Shown here: piece after piece, positions 25,099-33,542 of the stretch
Layout: every line of letters begins with the position of its first letter
How positions within the stretch are numbered: the stretch's first letter is position 1
From: Gammaproteobacteria bacterium
Lineage (GTDB): Bacteria; Pseudomonadota; Gammaproteobacteria; Steroidobacterales; Steroidobacteraceae
Length of the DNA: 37,540 nt
Assembly (NCBI GenBank): GCA_003164785.1
Contig: PLUE01000023.1
Span: 70,479-108,018 of the forward strand
Direction of reading: 5' to 3'
The notes under the pieces: model-generated
What the model was told of the DNA's origin: nothing
The model's database searches: none
Seen by the model: only the letters and a program-made list of their open reading frames with translations
Program-made: the position numbers and the translations under genes

Positions 25099-26158
25099 GT
25101 CGCCCTGACGCCTTATTTCGCTCCGCAGCAATGAAGTCCGATTTGGCCATTTCCTTGACTAAGGCTTGGAACGAAATCTTCGGCCGCCAGTTAAGTTTTG
25201 CTCGTGCCTTCGCGGCATCCCCCAGTAACGTTTCCACTTCGGCGGGCCGAAAGTATCTTGGGTCAACCGACACGATGCATTTGCCGTCAGCGTCATATCC
25301 TTTTTCGTCAACACCCTTTCCTCGCCACCCGATCTTTATGTCCAATTCGGCGGCAGCCACTTCGACGAATTCTCGAACGCTGTGTTGAATCCCAGTCGCA
25401 ATGACGAAATCCTCCGGTGCGGACTGCTGCAACATGAGCCACTGGGCTTCAACATAGTCTTGCGCGTGACCCCAGTCTCTCTTTGCGCTCAAGTTGCCCA
25501 AATACAGTCGGTTCTGCGTCCCCAGCTTTATTTGCGCGAGGGCGCGAGTGATCTTCCGCGTAACGAATAATTCGCCGCGCACTGGCGACTCATGATTGAA
25601 CAGGATACCGTTGCAGGCGTACATCCCGTACGCCTCACGATAGTTGACCGTAATCCAGTAGGCGTAAAGCTTTGCAACAGCGTAGGGCGAGCGTGGGTAA
25701 AAAGGCGTTGTTTCCCGCTGAGGCACCTCTTGAACCAGTCCGTATAACTCCGAGGTCGAGGCTTGATAGAACTTTGTTTTCGATTGCATCCGGAGCGTTC
25801 GGATCGCCTCGAGAATTCTCAGGGCGCCCAATGCGTCTGAATTGGCGGTGTATTCTGGCTCCTCGAAGGAGACCGCCACATGACTTTGGGCGGCAAGATT
25901 GTAAATCTCATCCGGTTGCGTCTTCTCGATGATATGAAGCAGACTGCTCGAGTCTGTCATGTCGCCATGATGCAGGAACAGCCTTGTATCCGGCTCATGC
26001 GGATCCTGGTACAGATGTTCAATTCGACCGGTGTTGAACATCGATGCTCGGCGCCTTAGTCCATGGACCACGTAGTTCTTGCTTAGCAAGAATTCTGCAA
26101 GGTACGCGCCGTCCTGACCGGTGATACCTGTGATCAACGCACTCTTGGGAGTAGTCAT
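25085..26158 (-). CDS. gmd: GDP-mannose 4,6-dehydratase (copy 1)
   Basis: Converts GDP-D-mannose to GDP-4-keto-6-deoxy-D-mannose, the branch point to L-fucose, D-rhamnose and branched sugars. It has [78 protein letters not shown] (Y-x3-K), [16 protein letters not shown] and [17 protein letters not shown], all diagnostic of Gmd. From ATG 26158 it has 357 residues. The frame also offers ATGs at 26176 and 26197; 26158 was chosen because it starts at the Rossmann fold, but no start has a good Shine-Dalgarno. It resembles copy 2 at 33851-34939 over nearly its whole length by eye, but with many substitutions. It leads the gmd-GT-SDR-methyltransferase-wzy-GT run. Confidence 0.93.
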   Translation of the reverse strand: MTTPKSALITGITGQDGAYLAEFLLSKNYVVHGLRRRASMFNTGRIEHLYQDPHEPDTRLFLHHGDMTDSSSLLHIIEKTQPDEIYNLAAQSHVAVSFEEPEYTANSDALGALRILEAIRTLRMQSKTKFYQASTSELYGLVQEVPQRETTPFYPRSPYAVAKLYAYWITVNYREAYGMYACNGILFNHESPVRGELFVTRKITRALAQIKLGTQNRLYLGNLSAKRDWGHAQDYVEAQWLMLQQSAPEDFVIATGIQHSVREFVEVAAAELDIKIGWRGKGVDEKGYDADGKCIVSVDPRYFRPAEVETLLGDAAKARAKLNWRPKISFQALVKEMAKSDFIAAERNKASGRHDRF

Positions 26159-26484
26159 CGTCGCGTCTTGCTCCATGGCCATCGTACTGATTGGCATTAC
26201 AAAAATAGATAAAATATCTAGTCATCGTCTGATACTTTCGATGCGCCAGACAAAAATGCCGAAACTATGTGATGACTTCGCCTGTCCCGACAACCAGGAA
26301 TTCGATCTTATATGGTTTCGCGGATGCTAGATCATGACGAAACGATCACCCTTGTTGGATGGTGGCGTCCTGACAGTCGATAAGGGTGCGCAGGGTATAA
26401 GCATTGCGAGATTCTACGTATCTTGGCGCCTATTCGCCAGATAAATCACAATAATATCAAGGATGTAATGTCGATTCCCTGAGG
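26159..26484. other. AT-richer gap inside the minus-strand cluster
   Basis: About 325 bases separate gmd copy 1 from the GT4-like gene. No gene is supported. The right part has a short hairpin, TGGCG (26424-26428) with CGCCA (26435-26439), without a following T run. The left part (about 26200-26225) is very AT-rich (several TATTTT/TAGATA stretches on the minus strand) and may contain a promoter for gmd, but I cannot match a -35. The break suggests gmd and downstream genes may be transcribed separately from wzx and the GT4-like gene. Confidence 0.4.
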
Positions 26485-27870
26485 TCAGCCGGAGGTGCTT
26501 TGGTTGTCCTCGCGGTCATAGTAATTTGGCTTCTGGCTCGTCGGCCGGTTTTCGCTTCGCGCCAGCACATCCTCGTAGAATGTCCGCCAAGAGGCTGTCT
26601 GTTCTTCGCGCGCAGTGTTCAATTGGGCGGTATTGGAGTTGCTTAACTCGATGAGGGCGGATGGCTCGTTAATGTATCGCAGTGTCAAGCGGGCCGCTGT
26701 CGACGGATCGTTAAGATGGATCTCCGGCACTGATTTCATGAAGCCCAAGCCGCTCATGGCCGTTCGCGTTGCTAGAAACGGCATGCCAAATGATACGCAT
26801 TCAGCCAGCTTTATTTTTGCTCCAAAGTCATTGGCGATTGGCGCAATGAACAGATTGGCGGTCGTCATTTGATGTATGACCTCCGCTTTAGTCGAATACC
26901 CCATGAATTGGATCCGCATACTGCGCCAATGACTCGGCACTTGGGATTCCTCGGCACCGATGATAATTAGCCGGAATCTGTCGTCCAGAGCCGATAGTTC
27001 GGGCACGAACTTGCTGCAGATCCATTCGATGGCAAGGCGATTCGGGTAATAGCCGATGTTGCCCACAAAAAAAATGTGGCGATTGGCGTGGTAGCTCCAT
27101 CGTGCCGTGCTTGGCTTGAAGATTGGAGGCAGTACCGCCAAGGCGGCTTTACCGATCATGTTTCGCGGCAGATCGCTTTGCGTCAGTGCCACAATCCCGG
27201 CGCAGTTGGAAGAAATCGCGTTCTCATAATGCTCAATGCGGCGATTTGGAATCCAGTTGAAATGCCTGTAAACCCACCGTGCTATCCGGCGTGCGGGTTG
27301 TACCCCCGCAGGGCCTCCATGCAATTTCAGCGACTTATGAAATGCCGTCTCATTGTTGAGGGTGATCAGGCACCGGGGAATCGCAAGCGAAAACATGGTC
27401 GGTGCAAAGAGAGCGGAAAACAGGTAATTGATGACAATGATGTCGGGTTGCTCGCCCGCAACGACTTGCATGAATGCTGCATCGACATGGCTCTGTCTTC
27501 GCGCCTCGCGCTCCCACGGGAAAAAATACTTCTCCAGCACAATATTGATGGCGCTGATCGTCAAGTTGGTGATTCGCGCGCGCACGGTCGCTTCGCCGCC
27601 CGTGAAGGAGGGTTTAAACGGGATGAATGCGTGTTTCAGTCCCAGGGAGTTAACGAACGCATCATTTGAAGTTCTGGCGCTTTCATGTCCGGCGGAGACG
27701 ATGACGAATTCCGTGTCGGGCACTTGGGCCATTGTCTCCAGTAGATTGGCGCTCCAGAGGCCGCCTCCGTTTTTCAGATCTGCAAAACTTGTAATCGATA
27801 AAATGAGTATCTTGGTCTTTGGCATCGGATCTACTTGGCGAAACGCGTGATACTTGGGTGTGTGTGGCAT
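26485..27870 (-). CDS. GT4-like (GT-B fold) glycosyltransferase
   Basis: A 461-residue retaining-type transferase. The N-terminal half has ILILSITSFADLKNGGGLWS, as in GT-B donors that begin with a glycine-rich loop. The C-terminal half has FFVGNIGYYPNRLAIEWICS and APIANDFGAKIKLAECVSFGMPFLATRT; the latter is the nucleotide-sugar binding block with an E for phosphate and ribose contacts. It would add one sugar to the lipid-linked repeat in the cytoplasm. ATG 27870 overlaps the wzx stop by one base (TAATG), so I chose it; ATG 27825 would begin right at the first strand (MPKTKILIL). The donor sugar cannot be read from the sequence. Confidence 0.8.
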   Translation of the reverse strand: MPHTPKYHAFRQVDPMPKTKILILSITSFADLKNGGGLWSANLLETMAQVPDTEFVIVSAGHESARTSNDAFVNSLGLKHAFIPFKPSFTGGEATVRARITNLTISAINIVLEKYFFPWEREARRQSHVDAAFMQVVAGEQPDIIVINYLFSALFAPTMFSLAIPRCLITLNNETAFHKSLKLHGGPAGVQPARRIARWVYRHFNWIPNRRIEHYENAISSNCAGIVALTQSDLPRNMIGKAALAVLPPIFKPSTARWSYHANRHIFFVGNIGYYPNRLAIEWICSKFVPELSALDDRFRLIIIGAEESQVPSHWRSMRIQFMGYSTKAEVIHQMTTANLFIAPIANDFGAKIKLAECVSFGMPFLATRTAMSGLGFMKSVPEIHLNDPSTAARLTLRYINEPSALIELSNSNTAQLNTAREEQTASWRTFYEDVLARSENRPTSQKPNYYDREDNQSTSG

Positions 27871-29405
27871 TATTGCCGTTGATATTTTGTGCCGCAACGT
27901 TTCAGTGCACGCACTCCGGAGTCAAGGGCGGCCACTATGATCGCGCGGCCTTCTGGCACCACGCCGGCGCATAGCAACGGGGTGGTGGCCGCCAGTGTGA
28001 CCAATGTTGCGAGGGCAGATGTCGAGCCGGCTGGTCCCGAGAAGACCACGCGGGCTATCGCTACCGGCAGCGCTACGGCCGCCATCGGCACCAGGATGTC
28101 CTTTGTAAGCCAATTGAGCGTTTCACCCGCCATATATCTACGGAGCGTGAGCGCCGCGCTGGCCCACACGACGGCCAAATTCACGATCAGCCAAGCCAAT
28201 CCCGCTCCGGCTTGCGCAAAGATATGCACCATGAAAATCAGGGCGGGCACGAGCAGCACTACAAAGAGGGCGCCGAGAATTAGCATCATTTTTACCGCGC
28301 CATTCGCCATCTGTACTGCGCTGATCATGCAGCTCAGTCCGTAGAGCATGGAGCCAGCAGACAAAAGGCTCAGTGTTACCCACGCGCTCGCGGCCAATGT
28401 CGGATTGTGGGTCCAGAGGATAAGCACTTCTTCTGAAAATCCGCAAATCACCACCCCCGGGGGGATTATTATCAAAGCGAGAAAGCGGCTGAACCGGTGA
28501 AAGGTATGTGCGGATGCGGCCGAGTCTTGCGCGCTGACCGTCCTCGAGAGTTGTGGGAAAGCGCTCTGATATGCCGGCATTGCAAGCGTGACCAGGCTTT
28601 GTGAAACCGTTCTTGCCAATGTGTAATTGCCCAGCGCCGTTGCCGAAAGCAGTCGACTAAGAACCACCATATCGGCCTGATTTGCTATGAGTCCCAGAAT
28701 GCCGATTCCGTTCATGCCAATCGCAAATCGCCACAGCCTTCGCCAGACCTTCGTGGAAGCGCGCAGGGTCTTCCATCCAATTTCGCGTACGAGCAGAAAA
28801 TATGCTGCCGACGCCATGCCGGAGACCAGCGCCGCACGGCCGGCAAATTGCGCAATGAAAAACCCTTTGATGGTCGGGGACACAAAAATTACCGTCGCGA
28901 TGGCAAAGGTCGAAGACAGCAACGCTCCAGCAATGTTTATTGCGTTTATCAGGCCGTGCTTGTGCATCCCGTACAGGCAGCCGCCGTAAAAGCTGATTGG
29001 CGCCTGAAGAAGCAAGAGTAATCCCATGAGCTGAATGGCACCAACGATGTCTTCATTTGGATATTTTCCCGCTCCGATCCAGTCATCGACGAGCGGCCTC
29101 GCGCCTGCCGCCAGCGCTATTGCAAACGAGGCTGCCAACACCCATGCAAAGATTTCTAGCGATCGAAAAACGGCACCGGTATCTGCTGGGTCCGTGCTCA
29201 GGGATGTGCGTCGGGCCAATTCCCGGTTGATCGTATTTGAAAAGGCAACGTCGAACACCGCGGCCAGGGACGCAATGGAATTGTAGATCCCGATGATTCC
29301 GTAGTTCGCCACGCCGACATATTTGACGTAAATGGGTATACTAACTAGAGAAATCGCAACCAATATGATTCGGCCGGACAGATTGAAAATGAAGATTCGC
29401 AGCAA
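27870..29405 (-). CDS. wzx: Wzx-type polysaccharide flippase
   Basis: A 511-residue polytopic membrane protein of the MOP (MVF) superfamily, predicted to flip undecaprenyl-diphosphate-linked repeats across the inner membrane. The N-terminus FIFNLSGRIILVAISLVSIPIYVKYVGVANYGIIGIYNS is the usual first two helices with the G.YG pattern. I count twelve to fourteen hydrophobic segments over the length, including the GNYTLARTVSQSLVTLAMPAYQSAFPQLSR stretch around helix 7-8, typical of the family. It is the first gene of the minus-strand cluster. A promoter candidate lies about 140 bases upstream. Downstream coupling to the GT4-like gene is by a TAATG overlap. Confidence 0.87.
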   Translation of the reverse strand: MLRIFIFNLSGRIILVAISLVSIPIYVKYVGVANYGIIGIYNSIASLAAVFDVAFSNTINRELARRTSLSTDPADTGAVFRSLEIFAWVLAASFAIALAAGARPLVDDWIGAGKYPNEDIVGAIQLMGLLLLLQAPISFYGGCLYGMHKHGLINAINIAGALLSSTFAIATVIFVSPTIKGFFIAQFAGRAALVSGMASAAYFLLVREIGWKTLRASTKVWRRLWRFAIGMNGIGILGLIANQADMVVLSRLLSATALGNYTLARTVSQSLVTLAMPAYQSAFPQLSRTVSAQDSAASAHTFHRFSRFLALIIIPPGVVICGFSEEVLILWTHNPTLAASAWVTLSLLSAGSMLYGLSCMISAVQMANGAVKMMLILGALFVVLLVPALIFMVHIFAQAGAGLAWLIVNLAVVWASAALTLRRYMAGETLNWLTKDILVPMAAVALPVAIARVVFSGPAGSTSALATLVTLAATTPLLCAGVVPEGRAIIVAALDSGVRALKRCGTKYQRQ

Positions 29406-29461
29406 TCGCTAGACTCCGTGCCTGCACCTACGGGGGCAAAATGGTCGCTGGTAGTGTGAAA

Positions 29462-29472
29462 ATAGTACCGCT
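29462..29472 (-). promoter_or_regulatory. Possible ops-like element in the wzx leader
   Basis: On the minus strand the bases AGCGGTACTAT compare with the ops (RfaH recruitment) consensus GGCGGTAGYNT. Nine of eleven positions agree, but the G after GGTA, which matters in E. coli, is C here. It lies about 60 bases upstream of wzx and downstream of a promoter candidate, where an ops element would be expected. One near-match of this length could arise by chance. Confidence 0.2.
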
Positions 29473-29541
29473 CTCATGCAGCGTGCACGATCAAACAAGC
29501 ACCCGATCCGTCGTGCGTGATATTGAATTTTAGTGGCGCGG

Positions 29542-29570
29542 ATTATACCAGCGATCGTCGCCGTTGTTAG
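29542..29570 (-). promoter_or_regulatory. Candidate sigma70 promoter for wzx and the minus-strand cluster
   Basis: Read on the minus strand, a perfect -10 TATAAT (29547-29542) is preceded by 17 bases and a -35-like CTAACA (29570-29565, four of six bases match TTGACA). Transcription would start near 29535, giving a leader of about 130 bases before the wzx ATG at 29405. A long leader is common in polysaccharide clusters. Confidence 0.45.
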
Positions 29571-29682
29571 CGCGGCTATTGCCGACGTCCGGACCGAGGG
29601 CCGGCGCTGTGTTGCCTTCTTTGCTGTATTCCGGCAACAGCATTAACGCTTGGTTTTGTCCGTCGTTAACGCTACGCTTGCT

Positions 29683-29747
29683 GGGCACCCGAGTTCGAAC
29701 CGGGCCATTAAGTTCGCGATTTGGGCGAGCGCGTTAGAATTGTGCCC
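29683..29747 (-). repeat. tRNA-like T-arm and closing repeat
   Basis: On the minus strand the 17 bases at 29704-29688 have the exact layout of a tRNA T-arm: five-base stem CCCGG, seven-base loop TTCGAAC, closing stem TCGGG (four Watson-Crick pairs and one G-U). GGGCAC at the 5' side (29747-29742) can pair with GTGCCC at 29688-29683, as an acceptor stem would. But the total is only 65 bases, I find no D-arm or anticodon arm, and no CCA follows. It is not a functional tRNA; it may be a relic of a tRNA gene or of an integrase attachment site, or a coincidence. Confidence 0.3.
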
Positions 29748-29760
29748 TTTGTAGCTATAA

Positions 29761-30468
29761 ATGAAAATATTTGAAAAGGTCATGCGCCGGCTCGTTTGTC
29801 CGGGTTCTCAAGTCGGTTATTCCCAGTTTGGGGAGGACCTCATTGCCGCCCATCTATTTGCCAATCTAGGCATAGAATTCCCTACCTATTTGGACGTCGG
29901 AGCAAATCATCCCAAGTTCATCAGCAATACGTATTATTTCTATAAGCGGGGCAGCCACGGTGTGCTCGTTGAGCCAAATCCGTCGCTCTTCAAGAGGTTG
30001 AAAGCCGTTCGATCTCGTGATGTCGTCTTGGGTGTCGGCGTCGGATTGGGGAGTCAGTCTGAAGCGGATTTTTACGTGTTCCCTCGCCGAGCCGACGGCC
30101 TCAGCACCTTTTCAAAGGAGGAAGCAGCGCACTGGGAGACTGTCGGAATGAAGGGATACGGAAAGATCCCAATCGAGGCCGTTATCAAGGTTCCACTGGT
30201 TCCTATAAACGACATCATTTCCGCTCAATTTCGGACCCGCGGGCCCAATTTTTTGTCGCTCGATATTGAAGGTCTCGACCTGGATGTTCTAAAGAGCCTT
30301 GATTTCGATCGATTTGCTCCTGACGTCATCTGCGTGGAAACCCTTTCGTACGACGAAAATCAAAACGGTTACAAGCGGAACGATATAATCGAATTCACCA
30401 CCTCCAAGGGTTATTTCGTTTATGCCGACACGCGGGTGAACACGGTTTTTTGCCGAGCTTCGCTCTAG
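29761..30468 (+). CDS. FkbM-family methyltransferase
   Basis: A 235-residue SAM-dependent methyltransferase, predicted to O-methylate a sugar hydroxyl. The motif SQFGEDLIAAHLF precedes the SAM motif I variant YLDVGANHPKFISNTYYFY (about residues 43-60), then HGVLVEPNP, and the FkbM-specific FLSLDIEGLDLDVLKSLDF (about 162-180), followed by VICVETLSYDENQ. This set is characteristic of FkbM-fold enzymes in O-antigen loci. It would act on the growing repeat or modify a polysaccharide end. The gene starts a two-gene plus-strand unit, with a GT2 gene 66 bases downstream. There is no clear ribosome-binding site before the ATG. Confidence 0.88.
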   Translation: MKIFEKVMRRLVCPGSQVGYSQFGEDLIAAHLFANLGIEFPTYLDVGANHPKFISNTYYFYKRGSHGVLVEPNPSLFKRLKAVRSRDVVLGVGVGLGSQSEADFYVFPRRADGLSTFSKEEAAHWETVGMKGYGKIPIEAVIKVPLVPINDIISAQFRTRGPNFLSLDIEGLDLDVLKSLDFDRFAPDVICVETLSYDENQNGYKRNDIIEFTTSKGYFVYADTRVNTVFCRASL

Positions 30469-30534
30469 CAGCTTCGCGGCGATCTCGTTCGTGTCCTTCA
30501 CTGTGGCCACGAGGTATTCGTAAGATCTGATTCC

Positions 30535-31572
30535 ATGACTGATATCCGACTCTCGATCTGCATTCCCACCTTCAACTTCGGCGCTTTCATTGGCGAGACG
30601 CTCGCCAGCATAGTGAAGCAACCGTTGACTGGTGTCGAAATCGTCATTTTGGACGGTGCCTCCACGGACGATACTGCGGAGGTCGTCGGACGCGCGCAAA
30701 TGACCTGTGCCAACATCAAGTACCACCTCCTGTCGGAGCGCGGCGGCATCGACCGCGACATGGCCCGAGTAGTGGCGCTGGCTTCAGGATGCTACTGCTG
30801 GCTCTTTAGTGGCGATGACCTGATGAGGGAGGGAGCGATTGACCGAGTCCTGCAGTTGATTCGAACCGAATCCGATGTCTATCTTTGCAGGCACACCATG
30901 TGCACCATCGAGATGGCCGTGCTCTCAGAGAGAGATGTGCTGGCCGCGCCTGCCGAGGTGACCTTTGACCTTCAGGACGAGCGGGAAAAGGCGATTTATT
31001 GCCAAAAAGCAATAACGACGGAGGCTTTTTTCAGCTTCCTGGGCGGTATCGTCGTAAAGACGTCAAAATGGGGTTCCGTGGGGTTGAACGACGCTTATAT
31101 CGGGAGTTGCTGGGCCCACGTGGCAAGACTGTTTGAACTGATGCCAAATGGACTGACCGTAACCTATGTTCCCGAAGTCCTACTGGATCGGCGGGGCGAC
31201 AATGACTCGTTCGCGGATCGCGGAGTGGTCAACAGATATAGGATCGCCGTGGAAGGGTACCACCGGATTGCTGAGGACTTTCTGGGGGGGGGCAGCAGGC
31301 TGGCCTTCCATGTTCGGCGAGTTTTGAGAAACGAGTTTGGACTGCGGATGTTCTTATACGCAAACCTCCGGTGTTATTTGGATCCTGAGCGGGAAAGTCG
31401 GACTCTTCTGACTCGGCTCATCAGGCAAACGTATTGCGACGCTCCAATTCACGGCGCATTAATCGAGTTGGTATGCCGGGTGATGCCCGGCAAGGTCTAT
31501 TGTTGGTTGAGGAATACCTACCGTGGCGTACGCTCCTGGCAGCAGCGCTTCCAGGCATGCCGCCGCCTATAG
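30535..31572 (+). CDS. GT2 glycosyltransferase, abequosyltransferase-like
   Basis: A 345-residue transferase with RLSICIPTFNFGAFIGETLA, EIVILDGASTDDTAEV and the metal motif CYCWLFSGDDLMREGAID. It is a relative of the transferase at 24061-25098, sharing the same block order and the same length, but clearly diverged; the third residue of the DDD motif context is GDD here rather than DDD. It likely adds a branch or later sugar to the repeat. Its 3' end overlaps the 3' end of the minus-strand epimerase gene by six bases (31567-31572), a tail-to-tail overlap. The donor sugar is not assignable. Confidence 0.83.
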   Translation: MTDIRLSICIPTFNFGAFIGETLASIVKQPLTGVEIVILDGASTDDTAEVVGRAQMTCANIKYHLLSERGGIDRDMARVVALASGCYCWLFSGDDLMREGAIDRVLQLIRTESDVYLCRHTMCTIEMAVLSERDVLAAPAEVTFDLQDEREKAIYCQKAITTEAFFSFLGGIVVKTSKWGSVGLNDAYIGSCWAHVARLFELMPNGLTVTYVPEVLLDRRGDNDSFADRGVVNRYRIAVEGYHRIAEDFLGGGSRLAFHVRRVLRNEFGLRMFLYANLRCYLDPERESRTLLTRLIRQTYCDAPIHGALIELVCRVMPGKVYCWLRNTYRGVRSWQQRFQACRRL

Positions 31573-32490
31573 ATCTGATTTCTGCAGCCAGATTGCGGTG
31601 CGCTTCATTCCCTCTCGGAGCGTTGTGCTGGGGGTCCATCCGGTCGCCGCCGTCAGTTTTTGAGCATTGAGGACGATGCGGGGTACGTCAAATGTTCGGG
31701 AGGGTTGCCACGTTACGCTGGGATCTCTTCCGGTAACGTGCTTGATTTCGGCAAGTATTTGCCGCAGTGATAGGCCAACTCCAGCGCCGACGTTGAAGAC
31801 GCCTGAAATCGGATTGATGGTTGCCAAGTAAACGGCGCGGGCTACGTCGCCTACGTAAATGAAATCCCGTGTGACACTTCCGTCACCCCAAATTTCCACC
31901 GGTTGATTTTTGAGGGTTCGATATAGGAAAACCGTCAACGCTCCCAGTGCGACGAGCGGACTCTGCCGTTCCCCGTAGGGGTTTGCAATGCGTAATGACA
32001 CATAGTCCAGCCCACGGAGCTGCTTATACACGTCGAGGTAGTGCTCAACGCTGAGCTTCGATACGCCGTAGGAGCACATGGGCCGCACAGCATGCGTTTC
32101 GGCGACCAGGTCCGCGTCCCCAATGTCGCCGTACACCGTTCCGCCCGACGAAAGGAATACGAGTTTTCCCACCCGGTGTCTGACGCATATGTCGAGGACA
32201 TTCAACGTGCCGATGACGTTTGATTGGATATCGAATTCCGGCGATTCGTTTGAGCTCTTTGGGGTTGTGGTGCTCACGCAGTGAATGACGGCGTCAAATC
32301 CTGTCGAAATCAGTTTGTCGAGGCCGCCGACATTGCCAAAATCTCCAGTAACGAACTTTATTGCCGCTGGGGACTTGCGGAAGCGCTCGGGGAAAAGGTC
32401 GTAGACTGTTACGTCGTGCCTCTCACCGACAAATCTATCGACGATATGAGAACCTAGAAAACCCGATCCACCAAGGACTAAAACGCGCAT
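31567..32490 (-). CDS. NAD-dependent sugar epimerase/dehydratase (GalE/WbiB-like)
   Basis: A 307-residue extended SDR with VLVLGGSGFLGSHIVDRF (NAD site), VIHCVSTTTPK, FLSSGGTVYGD, CSYGVSKLSVEHYL (Y-x3-K) and DGSVTRDFIYVGDVARAVY. It resembles epimerases found beside initiating sugar transferases in O-antigen loci (WbiB type). It is 22 bases after the phosphoglycosyl transferase on the same strand. Two roles fit: making an NDP-sugar donor by C4 epimerisation, or epimerising the lipid-linked first sugar after transfer, as shown for the E. coli O157 Gnu enzyme. Sequence does not separate these. A dehydratase or reductase function is less likely given the STTTP block. Confidence 0.78.
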   Translation of the reverse strand: MRVLVLGGSGFLGSHIVDRFVGERHDVTVYDLFPERFRKSPAAIKFVTGDFGNVGGLDKLISTGFDAVIHCVSTTTPKSSNESPEFDIQSNVIGTLNVLDICVRHRVGKLVFLSSGGTVYGDIGDADLVAETHAVRPMCSYGVSKLSVEHYLDVYKQLRGLDYVSLRIANPYGERQSPLVALGALTVFLYRTLKNQPVEIWGDGSVTRDFIYVGDVARAVYLATINPISGVFNVGAGVGLSLRQILAEIKHVTGRDPSVTWQPSRTFDVPRIVLNAQKLTAATGWTPSTTLREGMKRTAIWLQKSDL

Positions 32491-32512
32491 CAGCGGGCAG
32501 ATCTACGGCCAA

Positions 32513-33316
32513 TCAAAATACATCTCGCCTCAGCACGACGCCGCGGAACGTTTTCCAAAGAACCTTCAAATCCAATCCGAAGGTGCGCCGGTTGATATAG
32601 TCCAAGTCGAATTCGATGGTTTCGCGTTTGGTCAACTTGTCGCGTCCGGTACACTTGGACAGGCAAGTTACCCCTGGCTTGACCGATAGGTATTGTTCCC
32701 GATAACCGCCGTAAAGGCAAAGGACCTCTGGAATTTCAGGCCGCGGGCCGACCAATGACATATCTCCCGTAACCACATTCCACAGGTTTGGCAGTTCGTC
32801 GATGCTGGTTCTTCGGAGGAACCGGCCGACACGGGTGACGCGCGGATCGGTCTCATGGTGAAAGAAGAAATCCAAGTCTTTGCGGGCGGAATAGTCGTAG
32901 TAAAGCGGGAACCTGAGGCGGGCGTCCTCATACATCCCTCGTAGCTTGAAGAGCTTAAAAGGCTTTCCGTTTTTCCCAAGCCGCGTTTGTAGGAAAAATG
33001 GCGATCCCTTTGACTCCAGCCGGATGACAGCGGCAGCCACCAGCACTATCGGAGTCGCTATCGTCATGAGAGCCGCCCCTGCGATAAGGTCAAAAATCCG
33101 CTTGGCTGCGACATAGCCCCGTCGCGATCGGTCACGGTTGATGGCAGCGTTAAACTGCCCTTCGTTCTTGGGCGCTACAGCCAAATATGCCTGCGTTGAT
33201 TCGGAGTCCACTATTTTGCCAGCCGCGCCCACAGACGCCCGCGCCGCGAGTGGAGGGCTCATGAATACAGACGATTTGGGCTTGGCATTATACCGAGCCC
33301 GATTTTTTTCCGGCAT
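32513..33316 (-). CDS. Initiating undecaprenyl-phosphate sugar phosphotransferase (WcaJ/ExoY-like)
   Basis: A 267-residue monotopic phosphoglycosyl transferase that puts the first sugar-1-phosphate on undecaprenyl phosphate. After a polar N-terminus of about 70 residues comes [27 protein letters not shown] (one membrane-dipping helix), then [25 protein letters not shown], and the catalytic [19 protein letters not shown] block with the D-E dyad, then [13 protein letters not shown]. The usual F(K/R)FR(T/S)M is KLRGM here. No four-helix N-terminal domain as in full-length WcaJ or WbaP exists. The start may be ATG 33316 (weak AGGGA upstream) or ATG 33262, closer to the domain. Specificity for Glc, Gal or GalNAc cannot be told. 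Confidence 0.87.
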   Translation of the reverse strand: MPEKNRARYNAKPKSSVFMSPPLAARASVGAAGKIVDSESTQAYLAVAPKNEGQFNAAINRDRSRRGYVAAKRIFDLIAGAALMTIATPIVLVAAAVIRLESKGSPFFLQTRLGKNGKPFKLFKLRGMYEDARLRFPLYYDYSARKDLDFFFHHETDPRVTRVGRFLRRTSIDELPNLWNVVTGDMSLVGPRPEIPEVLCLYGGYREQYLSVKPGVTCLSKCTGRDKLTKRETIEFDLDYINRRTFGLDLKVLWKTFRGVVLRRDVF

Positions 33317-33528
33317 TCAACGTTTCCCTGTCAATACTTTGTGCGCACTCTGCGCGGAGCCCAGCCTCGTTACCATGCAAATTTGCCTACACCCTGATCG
33401 AGACATTCCAATTTTCGTTTCGATGGCTGCCCTTCTAAACGCCCGCCCGGCCTTGGGACGTCCCTGAACCGCTCCGGCGCTGGCACTTCCGTTGCTGACA
33501 TCTTGATGACATATTAGCCCATCGGTCA

Positions 33529-33542
33529 TTAAAGATCTTTAA
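33529..33542. repeat. Perfect 14-base palindrome
   Basis: TTAAAGATCTTTAA reads the same on both strands and lies in the middle of the divergent region between the phosphoglycosyl transferase and gmd copy 2. This is a plausible operator half-site pair, but one AT-rich palindrome can arise by chance. Confidence 0.3.

Larger units (their letters stand above)
29406..29760. other. Divergent control region between wzx and the FkbM gene
   Basis: This 355-base interval has no supported gene. It holds the minus-strand promoter candidate (29542-29570), the ops-like site (29462-29472), a tRNA-arm-like inverted repeat (29683-29747) and, for the plus strand, only a TAGAAT (29735-29740) as a possible -10 without a convincing -35. 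No Shine-Dalgarno is visible before the ATG at 29761. Confidence 0.5.

Noticed and set aside
33287..33292. TATAAT on the minus strand inside the start of the phosphoglycosyl transferase gene
   Set aside because: It is a perfect -10, but there is no -35 at 16-18 bases and it would lie within the longer reading frame; it would matter only if translation starts at 33262.
33331..33336. TTGACA on the minus strand before the phosphoglycosyl transferase
   Set aside because: It is a perfect -35, but no -10-like sequence lies at proper distance.
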